Source: JALYXV01 sp963733505 (GTDB lineage: Bacteria > Actinomycetota > Acidimicrobiia > Acidimicrobiales > Palsa-688). Taken from it: a stretch of DNA of 64,000 bases. Numbering within the stretch: position 1 is the stretch's first letter; the number at the start of each line of letters is the position of its first letter. The notes under the pieces are model-generated. The model ran no database searches and was not told the origin of the DNA. It saw only the letters and a list, made by a program, of their open reading frames with translations. Made by a program: the position numbers and the translations under genes. Shown here in pieces: positions 33,645 to 42,548 of the stretch. The stretch covers positions 124,001 through 188,000 of the forward strand of contig CAVTDW010000017.1 in the NCBI GenBank assembly GCA_963733505.1, given 5' to 3'.

Positions 33645-33689
33645 CGGCTGTTCCCCGGGGCCCCTCTGGGTCGTCCCGGGGAACAGCCG
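33645..33689. terminator. Bidirectional hairpin terminator
   Basis: Perfect 15-base arms (33645-33659 and 33675-33689, core GGCTGTTCCCCGGG) flank a 15-base loop between the convergent cupin and secreted-protein genes. Placed 12 bases after one stop and 9 bases after the other, it probably ends transcription from both sides. Confidence 0.75.
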
Positions 33690-33698
33690 ATGGCGTCG

Positions 33699-34172
33699 TT
33701 ACGGTTGGCCGACCAGGAACACGTGGACCGTCTGCGCCCGGGCGCTCGGGCCACCGTGCACCGGCCGGAAGACGACCGTGCCGTCACCGGCGCAGGGAAT
33801 CAGGATCTTGGTCGGGATGTTCTTGGTGCCGTAGTGTCCGAAGTCGGCCAGGTGGACCGTGTGGGGGATCGGGAAGCGAAGCTTCAGATCGGCGCTGACC
33901 TGGTGGCTGTCGCCCGTGAAGCCGCTCGGCTGGACGTCGAGGCCCCGTTCCACCTCGACGGTCTGGCCGGCCGCCGGATGACCGAGATCACCGGGGCGGA
34001 CGGGGCCGGCGCACGCCATTTGGATCGTGGCGTCCTTCAGTTGACCGTTGACGAACCCGTTGAAGATCTGGCCGGGACCGATCGGGTTGCTGGTGCTCTG
34101 GGCGCCCGCCGAACCCGCGGCGACCATGGTTGCCAGGGCGACGGACGCGCCGAAGACGAACAGTCTGTGCAT
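33699..34172 (-). CDS. Secreted protein of unknown function
   Basis: A 157-residue protein with a cleavable signal peptide (MHRLFVFGASVALATMVAAGSAGA, cut after about residue 24). The mature part has two cysteines (QMACAGPV and ILIPCAGDG) that may pair, and alternates beta-type stretches (TVEVERGLDVQ, KLRFPIPHTVHLADFG). ATG has GAGGAG upstream. The long structured leader ahead of it suggests post-transcriptional control. Not recognised. Confidence 0.75.
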   Translation of the reverse strand: MHRLFVFGASVALATMVAAGSAGAQSTSNPIGPGQIFNGFVNGQLKDATIQMACAGPVRPGDLGHPAAGQTVEVERGLDVQPSGFTGDSHQVSADLKLRFPIPHTVHLADFGHYGTKNIPTKILIPCAGDGTVVFRPVHGGPSARAQTVHVFLVGQP

Positions 34173-34191
34173 CGATTCTCCTCTTGATGAA

Positions 34192-34267
34192 GGCAGCCTC
34201 CGCCGAGCCGGTGTTGGCTCTGGGCGCCGCTTATGCCGTTTGCCCTACTAAACGCCGGAGGGCTGCC
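34192..34267 (-). promoter_or_regulatory. Structured 5' leader (long-stem element) of the secreted-protein gene
   Basis: On the minus strand, arms 34267-34253 and 34205-34192 pair as about 14 base pairs with one bulge, enclosing a 47-base loop that contains AGGGCAAACGGC. The stem ends about 8 bases before the GAGGAG ribosome site. GGGCAAAC and the later CAGAGCC weakly recall the c-di-GMP-I (GEMM) core, but other conserved positions are missing and the outer stem is unlike it. Confidence 0.35.
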
Positions 34268-34348
34268 GGGCCGCGACACGGCGACACAACGTGGACCAAA
34301 AGGTCATTTCCCGCCGTGTGCGCCACCCGGTCGGCGTAAGGCATCGCG

Positions 34349-34398
34349 GGGAAAATGCCTCCCGCGACGCCGGTACGCGCCGCGGGAGGCATTTTCCC
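34349..34398 (-). terminator. Hairpin terminator after glutamine synthetase
   Basis: Perfect 18-base arms (core GAAAATGCCTCCCGCG) with a 14-base loop begin 10 bases after the glutamine synthetase stop. No T-run. Likely the end of the propeller-membrane protein-glutamine synthetase transcript. Confidence 0.75.
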
Positions 34399-34407
34399 AG
34401 CTGCCTG

Positions 34408-36585
34408 TCAGAGGATGAAGAGCATCTCCTGGTACGTCGGAAGCGGCCAGAGATCGTCGGCGACCAGGGTTTCCAACTCGTCGGCTGCGATCCGAACGGC
34501 GCTCATGGCCGGGAGGAGGCCGTGGCCGGCGTGCTCGGCTTCTTCCATCGCGGAGGACCCCTCGTGCGCCAGCTCGGCGCGGAGCTTGGCGATGCCGACC
34601 CGCAGGGCCTTCATCGCGGCCGATACCTCGTCCAGGGTGGAGCGGTCGACCTCGGCGCCGACCGATTGGAGGGCGGCGATGTTGGTTGCCAGCTCGGTCT
34701 GGTAACGCAGCGCCGCGGGCAGGATCACGGTGTTGGCCATCTCGAGGGTCAAACGGGCCTCGACGCCAATGCTGAGGGCGTACTGCTCGACCGCGATGTC
34801 GTAGCGGCTGTGCATCTCCCGGGGGCTGAACACGCCGTAGTGGCTGAACAGCTCCATCGCCTCGTCGGTGACGAGCTGGGGCAGGGCGTCGAGTGTGGTG
34901 CGCAGGTTGAGCAGGCCGCGGGCGGCCGCCTCGGTCTGCCACTCGTCGGTGTAGCCGTCGCCGTTGAAGACCACGCTGCCGTGGTCGGTGATGACTTCCT
35001 CCAGGACTTTCTGGACGGCCACGTTGAACTCGGCGCCCTCGGCGACCAGGGACTCGATCTCGGTAGCCATGTGGTCGAGCGCCTCGGCGAGGATGGTGTT
35101 GATCGTCACCATGGGACCGGCGATCGTCTGCAACGAGCCGGGGGCACGGAACTCGAAACGGTTGCCCGTGAACGCGAACGGGCTGGTCCGGTTGCGGTCG
35201 CCGGGGTCGGTGGGCAAGACGGGGAGCGTGTCGACGCCGATCATCAGGGTTCCCCGCTCCTTGGAGTTGGTGGCCCCGCCCTTGGCGATCTGGTCGAACA
35301 CGTCGGTGAGCTGGTCGCCCAGGAAGATCGAGATGATGGCGGGCGGCGCCTCGTTGGCCCCGAGGCGGTGGTCGTTGGTTGCCGAGGCGACCGACGCCCG
35401 GAGCAGGCCGCCGAACTTGTGGACGGCTCGGATCACGGCGCCGCAGAACACGAGGAACTGGGCGTTGTCGTGCGGGGTGTCGCCCGGAAGCAGCAGGTTG
35501 CCCTCGCTGGCATTTCCGAGCGAGAAGTTGACGTGCTTGCCCGAGCCGTTGATGCCCGCGAACGGCTTCTCGTGGAACAGGCACTCCATGCCGTGTTTCT
35601 GCGCCACCCGCTTCATCATCACCATCAGGAGTTGCTGGTGGTCGGTGGCGACGTTGGACCGCTCGAACATGGGGGCCAGCTCGAACTGGCCCGGGGCGAC
35701 CTCGTTGTGCCGGGTCTTGGCGGGGATGCCGAGCTTGAACAGCTCCCGTTCGGCGTCGAACATGAACGCCAGGACCCGCTCGGGGATCGCCCCGAAGTAG
35801 TGGTCGTCGAACTCCTGGCCCTTGGGCGCCTTGGCGCCGAAGAGCGTGCGCCCGGAGTTGAGCAGGTCGGGACGGGAGAGGAAGAAGCTCCGGTCGATCA
35901 GGAAGTACTCCTGTTCGGCGCCCGCGAAGGACACGACGGCATCGGGATCGGTGTGGCCGAAGAGCTTCAGGACCCGCTCGGCTTGGGCCGCCATGGCCTG
36001 TTGCGAACGCAGGAGGGGGGTCTTGTGGTCGAGCGCCTCACCGGTCATCGACACGAAGACGGTGGGGATGCACAGCGTGTTGCCGTTGGGGTTTTCGAGG
36101 ATGTAGGCGGGGCTGGTGACGTCCCAGCCGGTGTAGCCCCGGGCCTCGAAGGTCGCCCGGAGGCCGCCACTCGGGAAGCTGGAGGCGTCGGGCTCACCCT
36201 GGGTGAGTGTCTTGCCCGCGAATTCGGCGATGGCCGAGCCGTCGCTGCCCGGTTCGAGGAAGCTGTCGTGCTTCTCGGCCGTCAGGCCGGTCAGGGGGTA
36301 GAAGACGTGGGCGTAATGAGTTGCGCCCTTCTCCATGGCCCAGTCCTTCATGGCCGCGGCCACGATGTCCGCGACGGTCGGGTCGAGGGGCTTCGAGTGC
36401 TCGATCGTCGCCATGACCGACTTGAACACGGGCTTCGGGAGGCGCTGCTGCATGACCGCCTTGGTGAAGACGTTCTGCCCGAAGATGTCGCCTGGTGCCT
36501 CTGCCGCCGGGGGGAAGAAACCGGCGGGCGGCTCGAACCCCTTGACGGCATCGATCGCCTCGAGTCGGGCCTTACTTCCACTCAT
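34408..36585 (-). CDS. glnN: Glutamine synthetase type III (GlnN)
   Basis: A 725-residue type III enzyme, much longer than type I. It makes glutamine from glutamate, ammonia and ATP in the cytoplasm. Visible features: IFGQNVFTKAVMQQRLPKPV, the metal-site AGAEQEYFLID, the conserved KTRHNEVAPGQFELAPMFE, INGSGKHVNFSLG and NRTSPFAFTGNRFEFRAPGS (ATP/ammonium site). GGAGGAG precedes the ATG. The start overlaps the end of the upstream membrane protein by 14 bases. No PII gene or ammonium transporter is adjacent. Confidence 0.97.
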   Translation of the reverse strand: MSGSKARLEAIDAVKGFEPPAGFFPPAAEAPGDIFGQNVFTKAVMQQRLPKPVFKSVMATIEHSKPLDPTVADIVAAAMKDWAMEKGATHYAHVFYPLTGLTAEKHDSFLEPGSDGSAIAEFAGKTLTQGEPDASSFPSGGLRATFEARGYTGWDVTSPAYILENPNGNTLCIPTVFVSMTGEALDHKTPLLRSQQAMAAQAERVLKLFGHTDPDAVVSFAGAEQEYFLIDRSFFLSRPDLLNSGRTLFGAKAPKGQEFDDHYFGAIPERVLAFMFDAERELFKLGIPAKTRHNEVAPGQFELAPMFERSNVATDHQQLLMVMMKRVAQKHGMECLFHEKPFAGINGSGKHVNFSLGNASEGNLLLPGDTPHDNAQFLVFCGAVIRAVHKFGGLLRASVASATNDHRLGANEAPPAIISIFLGDQLTDVFDQIAKGGATNSKERGTLMIGVDTLPVLPTDPGDRNRTSPFAFTGNRFEFRAPGSLQTIAGPMVTINTILAEALDHMATEIESLVAEGAEFNVAVQKVLEEVITDHGSVVFNGDGYTDEWQTEAAARGLLNLRTTLDALPQLVTDEAMELFSHYGVFSPREMHSRYDIAVEQYALSIGVEARLTLEMANTVILPAALRYQTELATNIAALQSVGAEVDRSTLDEVSAAMKALRVGIAKLRAELAHEGSSAMEEAEHAGHGLLPAMSAVRIAADELETLVADDLWPLPTYQEMLFIL

Positions 36586-38503
36586 CGTGTGCTCCTCCGG
36601 CGTTGCTTGTTGGTTGCGCTGTTGGTTGCGTCAACCTAGGCCGAGCACGTATCGGGAGCATTTCCGACCGGTGAACGCTGCCGCGGCACTGCTGCGGCGA
36701 CTGGGGTGACACTTGGAAGCGTCGGTGGAGCACCCACCACGCCGCCAACGGCAGGCCCAGGCGGAGAAAGCCCCCCGAGGCGATCGGCTGGGTCAGGTCG
36801 AAGTCGTGGGTGACCGCAACCCAGTTGGTCATGGTGGCGACGGTGACCAGAAGACCGACCCACAACAAGGGACGGCCGACGTCGGGGAAGAGCCGGCTCG
36901 ATCCGGCGGCGAATGCGGAGTCGGTGAGCAGGGCCCACAGCGTGCCGGTCACGACGGTCACGATCGCAGCCGCAGGGAGGAAGCCACCGAGGATGCGGCT
37001 GAGGTAGGCGCCCCGGGCGCCGACGATCCAGGAGAACGCCACCAGCGCAACCAGCGCCGACGCAGCGGTCGCCGTGAGGCGACGCCATCGGACAATCAGC
37101 ACGACGGCGACGACGAGCGTGACCGCGATGTCGACCAGTACGCCATCCACGTTCAAGGTCAGTCCCGACCGCCTGGGAATCGCGAGTACGAGGTCCCACG
37201 CCCCGATGATGACCACTGCGGCCGCGACCGCTGGCCGCCGGCCGCGGCGCAACAGGTACAGACCGGCAAGGAAGAGAAGGGCGGCCATGACGATGTCGCC
37301 GTTGCGCTGGATTCCGTCGACCGGAAGGTCGAGCGTGAGGAACGAGACGACTCGGTTGAACTGGTCGAAGATCAGGCTTCCGAGAGACAGCAGAAGCATG
37401 ATCGCGATCAGGGGCAACGCCAGGACAATCGCACCGCCGTAGATGAGCCCTTCGTCGTCCTCGGCTTCCTCGGCGCCCCCGATGCCGGCTCCGAGTGGGC
37501 CGCGAAGGAGCATCCCCGCCCCGGCGAAGAACGCGATGGCAAGCAGCGAGCAGAGGGCGGTCAGCTGCCGGTGGCGGACGATCGCCACCACCGCGGAGTA
37601 GTGGGCGACCAGTTCGATCTCCAACTTCACGGCGATCAAGATGACGAGGATGACCTTCACCGCGGTGGCGCTCAACTGGCGAAGCGGCATCGCGGTCGCC
37701 GTCACCGCCGAGTAGCCCAACTCGAGCACCTCGACGGCGGCGCCGATCAGCACGGGGATGATCAGGCTTCTGGTCGTCGAGATGGATGTCCCGACCCCGG
37801 CAGGGACGATGTTGATGCCACCGTTGCGTTGGGCGGCATAGTTCACCCACAACAATCCGCCGAACATCGCGACCGCGGCCATGACCACACCAGCGAGCAA
37901 CAGCGGGCGCATCCGGCGCCACCAGCGGGGAAACATGCTGGTGATTGAGGCCACGATGAGCAGTGCCGGGACGGCCAGATAGCCGGTGCGGACGACGGAG
38001 GGACCGAAGCGCAGACCGAGGGCGGGGCCATGAGGCACGATGAGCTTCCCGCCCAGATCGCTGTTGACCAGCAGAAAGACCGCCGCGACCGTCAGCCGCA
38101 CGACAATCGACGACAGGGCGGCACCCCACAGCACCAACGCCCACCCGACGACGAGGGCGACCAAGGTGAAGGGGAGCAGGCTTTGCGGGGCGAACAGGGG
38201 GTGGTTGCCCGGCAGGACACTCACGAGTGGCTCCCGTCGCCATCCGCCTCGGCTGGCGTAGAGCAGGGACAGGTTGACCCCGACGAGAAAGACGATGCCG
38301 AGTCGGACGAACCATCGGGCCACCGGCGACGTACCGTCCAGGCGGAGCCGGCCCACCCGGTACCGGTCCCCGAACAACACCGCCAGTGGCGGCTGGACCA
38401 CTCCCGCGATGCGTCCAGTCCTCGCATGCCGCTCGGCACTCTCGCCACCCTCGCTGCCCTCGCTGGCGGGCGGGGTCCCTGGCGTCACTGCGCCCTCGGT
38501 CAC
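36572..38503 (-). CDS. Polytopic membrane protein, unknown
   Basis: A 643-residue protein with roughly 14 hydrophobic helices and short loops, no recognised motif. The N-terminal 60 residues are polar (GTG start). Helix-rich stretches include LVVGWALVLWGAALSSIVV and IVLALPLIAIMLLLSLGSLI. The GTG start sits in a GTGA overlap with the stop of the PQQ-type propeller, and the stop overlaps the glutamine synthetase start by 14 bases. It may be a transporter or envelope assembly protein; the coupling to an enzyme of nitrogen assimilation is unusual. Confidence 0.75.
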   Translation of the reverse strand: MTEGAVTPGTPPASEGSEGGESAERHARTGRIAGVVQPPLAVLFGDRYRVGRLRLDGTSPVARWFVRLGIVFLVGVNLSLLYASRGGWRREPLVSVLPGNHPLFAPQSLLPFTLVALVVGWALVLWGAALSSIVVRLTVAAVFLLVNSDLGGKLIVPHGPALGLRFGPSVVRTGYLAVPALLIVASITSMFPRWWRRMRPLLLAGVVMAAVAMFGGLLWVNYAAQRNGGINIVPAGVGTSISTTRSLIIPVLIGAAVEVLELGYSAVTATAMPLRQLSATAVKVILVILIAVKLEIELVAHYSAVVAIVRHRQLTALCSLLAIAFFAGAGMLLRGPLGAGIGGAEEAEDDEGLIYGGAIVLALPLIAIMLLLSLGSLIFDQFNRVVSFLTLDLPVDGIQRNGDIVMAALLFLAGLYLLRRGRRPAVAAAVVIIGAWDLVLAIPRRSGLTLNVDGVLVDIAVTLVVAVVLIVRWRRLTATAASALVALVAFSWIVGARGAYLSRILGGFLPAAAIVTVVTGTLWALLTDSAFAAGSSRLFPDVGRPLLWVGLLVTVATMTNWVAVTHDFDLTQPIASGGFLRLGLPLAAWWVLHRRFQVSPQSPQQCRGSVHRSEMLPIRARPRLTQPTAQPTSNAGGAHDEWK

Positions 38504-41425
38504 GGGGACGCCAATGCGAGGATGTACACGCCGATGAATCCGCCGGCCAGCGTGGGAAACAGGAGGCGCCCGTCGGCGCCCGCGAATGAGTCGACACTGA
38601 AGGCCGAACCGCCTGGCTCGAAGGCGCCGAGGAACCTCCCTGTGGCCAGGTCATAGACGCTCAGGCGATGGTCCAGCTGGGCCGCATCCTCCAGGCGGCC
38701 TTGCTCGGCGACGACGAGGCGGTCGCCCACGATGACCGGAGGCCCCGCTGGTGGCGTGGCCAGCGGAAGCTCCCACCGCAGCCGTCCGGATCCGGCGTCG
38801 AAGACCCGCACGACGTTGTCGCCGCCGATGGCGGCCACCGATCCTCGAGCGGCGGCGGGACTGGACAGGAACTTCACCGGAACGGCGATCCGCCATTTGA
38901 TGGCGCCCGTCGTTTCGTCGACGGCCAGGAGGGCCTCTTCGCCGTTGTGCAACCCGGCCGCGTAGATCGTGCCCTCGTCGTCGGTGAGCGGTCCGAACGC
39001 CTCGAAACCGGGCACCTGCCAGCGGACGGTGCCCGTGGCCCCGCCCAGGCGGGTCAGTCCGCCGACGCCGTACACCACGTCGCCTCCCGCCAGGACGAGG
39101 GGGGTGGATCCACCGGGACCGGTTGTGGGGAAGAGCCATTGGAGTTGGCCCGTTTCGGGGCTCAAGGCGGCCAGGCCCTTACCCGTAATGGGAACGAATA
39201 CCCGTTCGGGGCCGATTGCGGGGACGTCGACGAAGCTGGGGGTGCCGAGCGGATAGGTCCACAACCGTCCCGACGGCCCGGTAGCAACGAGGTTGTCGCC
39301 ATCTCGCGCCAGGACCAACGTGGCCGAGCCGACCAAGAAGCCGGCCCTCGCCTTGGCGGTCGTCACCGTCTGTACCGGTCCGCGCGGCGGTGCGTCATAG
39401 ACGGCGTCGCCGGTGGTGAGAAGTAGATCGTTGCCCCGGAGAACGGGTGCTCGGGCTGGGGAGGAGGGCACAACCCGGAACTCGCCGGTGAACCGGACGC
39501 CTCCCGCCGCTGGATCCTGGCGGTCGGGAAAGGCGAGGATGGTCGTGCGGGGCCAGCCTGAGGCGGCATCAAGGGTGAGGGTCACCAACAGTTGACCGGC
39601 GATCATCGTGGGGACCATCGCCGCGCGGGCCCGCAGGCCCGGGCCGAAGCGTGGTAGTGCCTGAGCCGAACGGCGGGAGCCGTCGGCAAGGGCAAGGCGA
39701 ACCAGGTTGTCCCGTGTGGCGACGAACACGTCGTCTCCTACGGCCGTCGCCGGGGAACTCGTTCCTCCGACAGCCGCGCTCCAGCGTTGCCGTCCGGTAC
39801 TCAGATCGAACGCCCGGATCCGGTTGCCGTCGGGTACCAGCACGGTCGAGCCGGAGAGCGTCGAGCCCGCCAGCGCCAGCGGTACGTCCAGAGTGGTCCG
39901 GAGGTAGTCGGTCCAGCGGATATGTCCCGTCGTGGAGTCGAAGGCGGACAGCACGCCTTGGTCGTCGGCGACGACGACGACACTGGAACCGGCAACCGGG
40001 CCCGCCGACCATTTGCCCTGGAGGCTGGCGGTCCATCGGATGGAGCCCGAAGCGGCCGCAACCGCCCTGACCGTGCCGTCGGTTGTCGTCACGATGACGT
40101 CCGAACCGAGGGGGGCCAGGCCCGACGGGGGCGCGGACAGCGCGGCGTCCCAGCGGGCGCGTCCATCCGCCACGCCGAGGGAATGCAGCCGGCCGTCCTC
40201 GGTTGCCACGAGGACGCTATCGCCGACCACGAGCGGTGCGACCGAGACGACGTCGTCGAAGCTGGCGGCCCATCGGGTGGCCCCATTGGTGGGATCGAGC
40301 GCCAGCAGGTGTTTGGCTCCGTCGGGGACGAAGACGGTGTCGGCCGCCACGACGGGGCCGGCCGCGGCCGGGACGGCAATTTCGACATCCCATCGGGGCT
40401 TGCCTCCGGCGGGGTCGAACGCCGCGACCCGTCCGTTCTCCTCCTCGACCACCACCAAGGCCTGGCGACCCGCAGGGGGAAACTGGACCAGGCTCACCCG
40501 GGTGTCGCTCCAGGCCAGCCGGGAGGGGTCGATCTCCGCGGTCGCGCGTCGGCGGGAGTGGCGGGCGTGGCGGGCGTGGCGGGCGTGTGTCGGGCGTGCC
40601 GGGCGTGGTCGCAGCGGGCGTGGCCGCCGTCGATGTGTCCGTCGCGGCGGGCGTTGGCGGGCCGAGATTGATGCCCGGCCCGTGCACGCTCTGGAGCTCC
40701 TCGTCGACATGCACGCTGGCGGTCGGGGCGTCGAAATGATCCCGCACTTCGCCCAGTCCCGGGCACAACCACCGATCCACCATGGTCGGAAACGGCGGTT
40801 GGTTCGGGGACGATTCCAGCGCGTCGTCGTGCAGATGCGCGCACCCAGTCTGCCGTTGGCCCGCGACAGTGAGGCTCTCGATGCCGACGACCCGCGTGGT
40901 CACCGAGAGGTCAGCGGCGGGCGAGTCCCGCTTGCCACGCCACGTAAAGGTGTGGCCTGGCTGCACGGGAAGCTCGAGCTGGACCTGCGGGGGCGTGAAC
41001 CGGGAAAACGTCCCGGACTGGCGGTACCCGACCATGACCAGCCGGTTGTTCTGCTTTGCCTGGAAGCGGATCTCGTCGTGGGGGTTCCCTCGTCCGAGGT
41101 AGTTGTCGACGTGCACATCGAGCAATGGCCCTCGGACGCCGATGGCTACCGCCGTGGTAGCCACCCGAATGGTTGCCGTCCCGGTTGGAGTGCCGTTGGT
41201 GACGTCTTGATACACCCATGTCGTTCCTGGCGCGTCGGGAACAAGGCGGTCGAGCAGACTCGTGCTGGCTGCTCGAGCGGAGCGCACTGCCACCCCGACC
41301 AAGCCCACGGCCACCAGCGTGACGATTACCCAGCTGGCGATGGTGCGCATCGCCGTTCGCGTCCGAGTCGGCGTGCTGGCGCTGGCAGGGGACGACAGGA
41401 TCGGTTGTCCGGTCAGTTCGGTCAC
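38500..41425 (-). CDS. Membrane-anchored PQQ/BamB-like beta-propeller, frameshifted
   Basis: About 975 residues across two frames. The upstream frame has a signal anchor (TIASWVIVTLVAVGLVGVAV), then a domain of about 220 residues (WVYQDVTNGTPTGTATIRVA, GRGKR-like loop, DRWLCPGLGEVRDHFD) and a Pro/Thr linker. The downstream frame holds eight or more PQQ-type blades, each with the pattern GxxRWxxxL..VVGDSVLVATEDGRLHSLG. A surplus base in a 9-base tandem repeat region (about 40560-40600) separates them. ATG 41350 is an alternative start. BamB-like propellers act as scaffolds; no quinoprotein active site is evident. Confidence 0.8.
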
Positions 41426-41517
41426 GCCCGCCCCCGCCGCGATCAGCCTTGGCAGAGAGTATCTCCGCCGGTCACGCCGTCATAGGGCAGACGACGAGGT
41501 GCCAGGATTTGTCATTG

Positions 41518-42213
41518 ATGGGAGCCTGGGCCGAGCGGTTCGTCGCAGAGGTCGAGCATGCCCTCGCGGTGGCGGCTGTGCCGGGCGAGGTCGAGGCGAT
41601 GAGCGCCTACCTGCGAGGCCAGTTCCCGTTCCTTGGAGTGCGGGCGACCGGGCAGCGAGTCGCGATCCGGGCGGCCCTGGTAGAAGCGGGACGACCCGTC
41701 GACGAGAACGAGGTGCGAACCGCAATCGACCTCCTCTGGGCCCGGCCGGAACGTGAGTACCGCCACGTCGGCTGCGACCTAGCCGGCCGCTTCGCTTCCA
41801 AGGCGTCACCTGGTTTCGCCGATCACGCCGCCTCCTGGATAACGGCCGACCCGTGGTGGGATACCTGCGATGCGCTCGCCCGCCGCTGCGTCGGCGTGGT
41901 GGTCCGGCGCCACCCGGCGCTGCGTTCGGTGATGGATCGGTGGCTGGCCGGCGACAACATGTGGCTCACCCGCAGCGCCATCATCCACATGGGTGGTTGG
42001 CGGGACGCGATCGACCGAGACTGGGTATTCGCCGCCTGCCTGGCCCGCGCTGGGGACACGGACTTCTTCATTCGCAAGGCGATCGGCTGGATCTTGCGTG
42101 ACCTGGCTTGGGTCGATGCGCCCGCCGTCGTTGGTTTCGTCGACGGACCGGGCGCCGTCCTCTCGAATCTGTCGAAGCGCGAGGCGCTCAAGAATGTCCT
42201 CAACCATGCCTAG
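41518..42213 (+). CDS. AlkD-like DNA alkylation repair family protein
   Basis: A 231-residue HEAT-repeat-like protein: YLRGQFPFLGVRATGQRVAI, ARPEREYRHVGCDL, ITADPWWDTCDALARRCVGV, DNMWLTRSAIIHMGG and FFIRKAIGWILRDLAWVDAP. These are the AlkD/DNA-alkylation-repair signatures (Trp and Arg/Lys lining the DNA groove). AlkD removes N3/N7-alkylated bases. TTG and ATG lie together at the start; ATG 41518 is used. It is divergent from the propeller gene. Confidence 0.85.
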   Translation: MGAWAERFVAEVEHALAVAAVPGEVEAMSAYLRGQFPFLGVRATGQRVAIRAALVEAGRPVDENEVRTAIDLLWARPEREYRHVGCDLAGRFASKASPGFADHAASWITADPWWDTCDALARRCVGVVVRRHPALRSVMDRWLAGDNMWLTRSAIIHMGGWRDAIDRDWVFAACLARAGDTDFFIRKAIGWILRDLAWVDAPAVVGFVDGPGAVLSNLSKREALKNVLNHA

Positions 42214-42290
42214 GTGCGTCGGTCGGCGCCGCGTTTCGGCTCATGCTCGGTGGGTAGGGAAAGTCGCAACTCCGACGAAAGGAATCAGTC

Positions 42291-42449
42291 ATGGCGGATG
42301 GCACTGAGGGCACGCACGTTCCGGGTCAGGCGCGGGGCGAGGACCACGACAGCGACGAGGAAACCCACCCCCAAGGCCCCACCGGCCGCCCCGCCGGCCA
42401 GGTCGAAGGCGACATGATGGACCCGGATAAGGCTGCCGGAATCATGTAG
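42291..42449 (+). CDS. Small acidic, probably disordered protein
   Basis: A 52-residue open frame with AAAGGA eight bases before ATG 42291. It is rich in Asp, Glu, Gly and Pro with no hydrophobic core, ending DMMDPDKAAGIM. It lies between the AlkD-like gene and the zinc-uptake promoter region. The ribosome site supports it; composition alone does not. Confidence 0.4.
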   Translation: MADGTEGTHVPGQARGEDHDSDEETHPQGPTGRPAGQVEGDMMDPDKAAGIM

Positions 42450-42456
42450 AGCAACC

Positions 42457-42483
42457 ATCGTTCTCGAAATCATCGAGGACGAT
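42457..42483. promoter_or_regulatory. Inverted repeat upstream of znuA, candidate metalloregulator site
   Basis: Arms ATCGTTCTCGA and TCGAGGACGAT (one mismatch) with a five-base spacer lie about 75 bases before the znuA-like start. The half CGTTCTCGA recurs 50 bases downstream at 42535-42543 (CGTTCTCGATTATTG), suggesting more than one site for the same factor. A Fur-family protein is encoded at the end of the cluster. Confidence 0.4.
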
Positions 42484-42502
42484 CGAAGTTAAAGATGAGG
42501 AT

Positions 42503-42535
42503 GGTTCCCATTATAACCTGGTTGTAATGGGAACC
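42503..42535. promoter_or_regulatory. 33-base near-perfect palindrome, candidate Zur operator
   Basis: Arms GGTTCCCATTATAACC and GGTTGTAATGGGAACC (one mismatch) with a one-base centre end 14 bases before the earliest znuA-like start. The A/T-rich centre within a G+C-rich genome and the placement match an operator overlapping a promoter. The Fur/Zur-family gene downstream is the likely ligand; the sequence differs from known actinobacterial Zur boxes. Confidence 0.55.
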
Positions 42536-42548
42536 GTTCTCGATTATT

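Noticed and set aside
34291..36639. A 782-codon open frame antisense to glutamine synthetase
   Set aside because: The minus-strand frame has complete type III glutamine synthetase motifs; the plus frame has only Asp/Glu/Arg/Gly-rich sequence without fold features.
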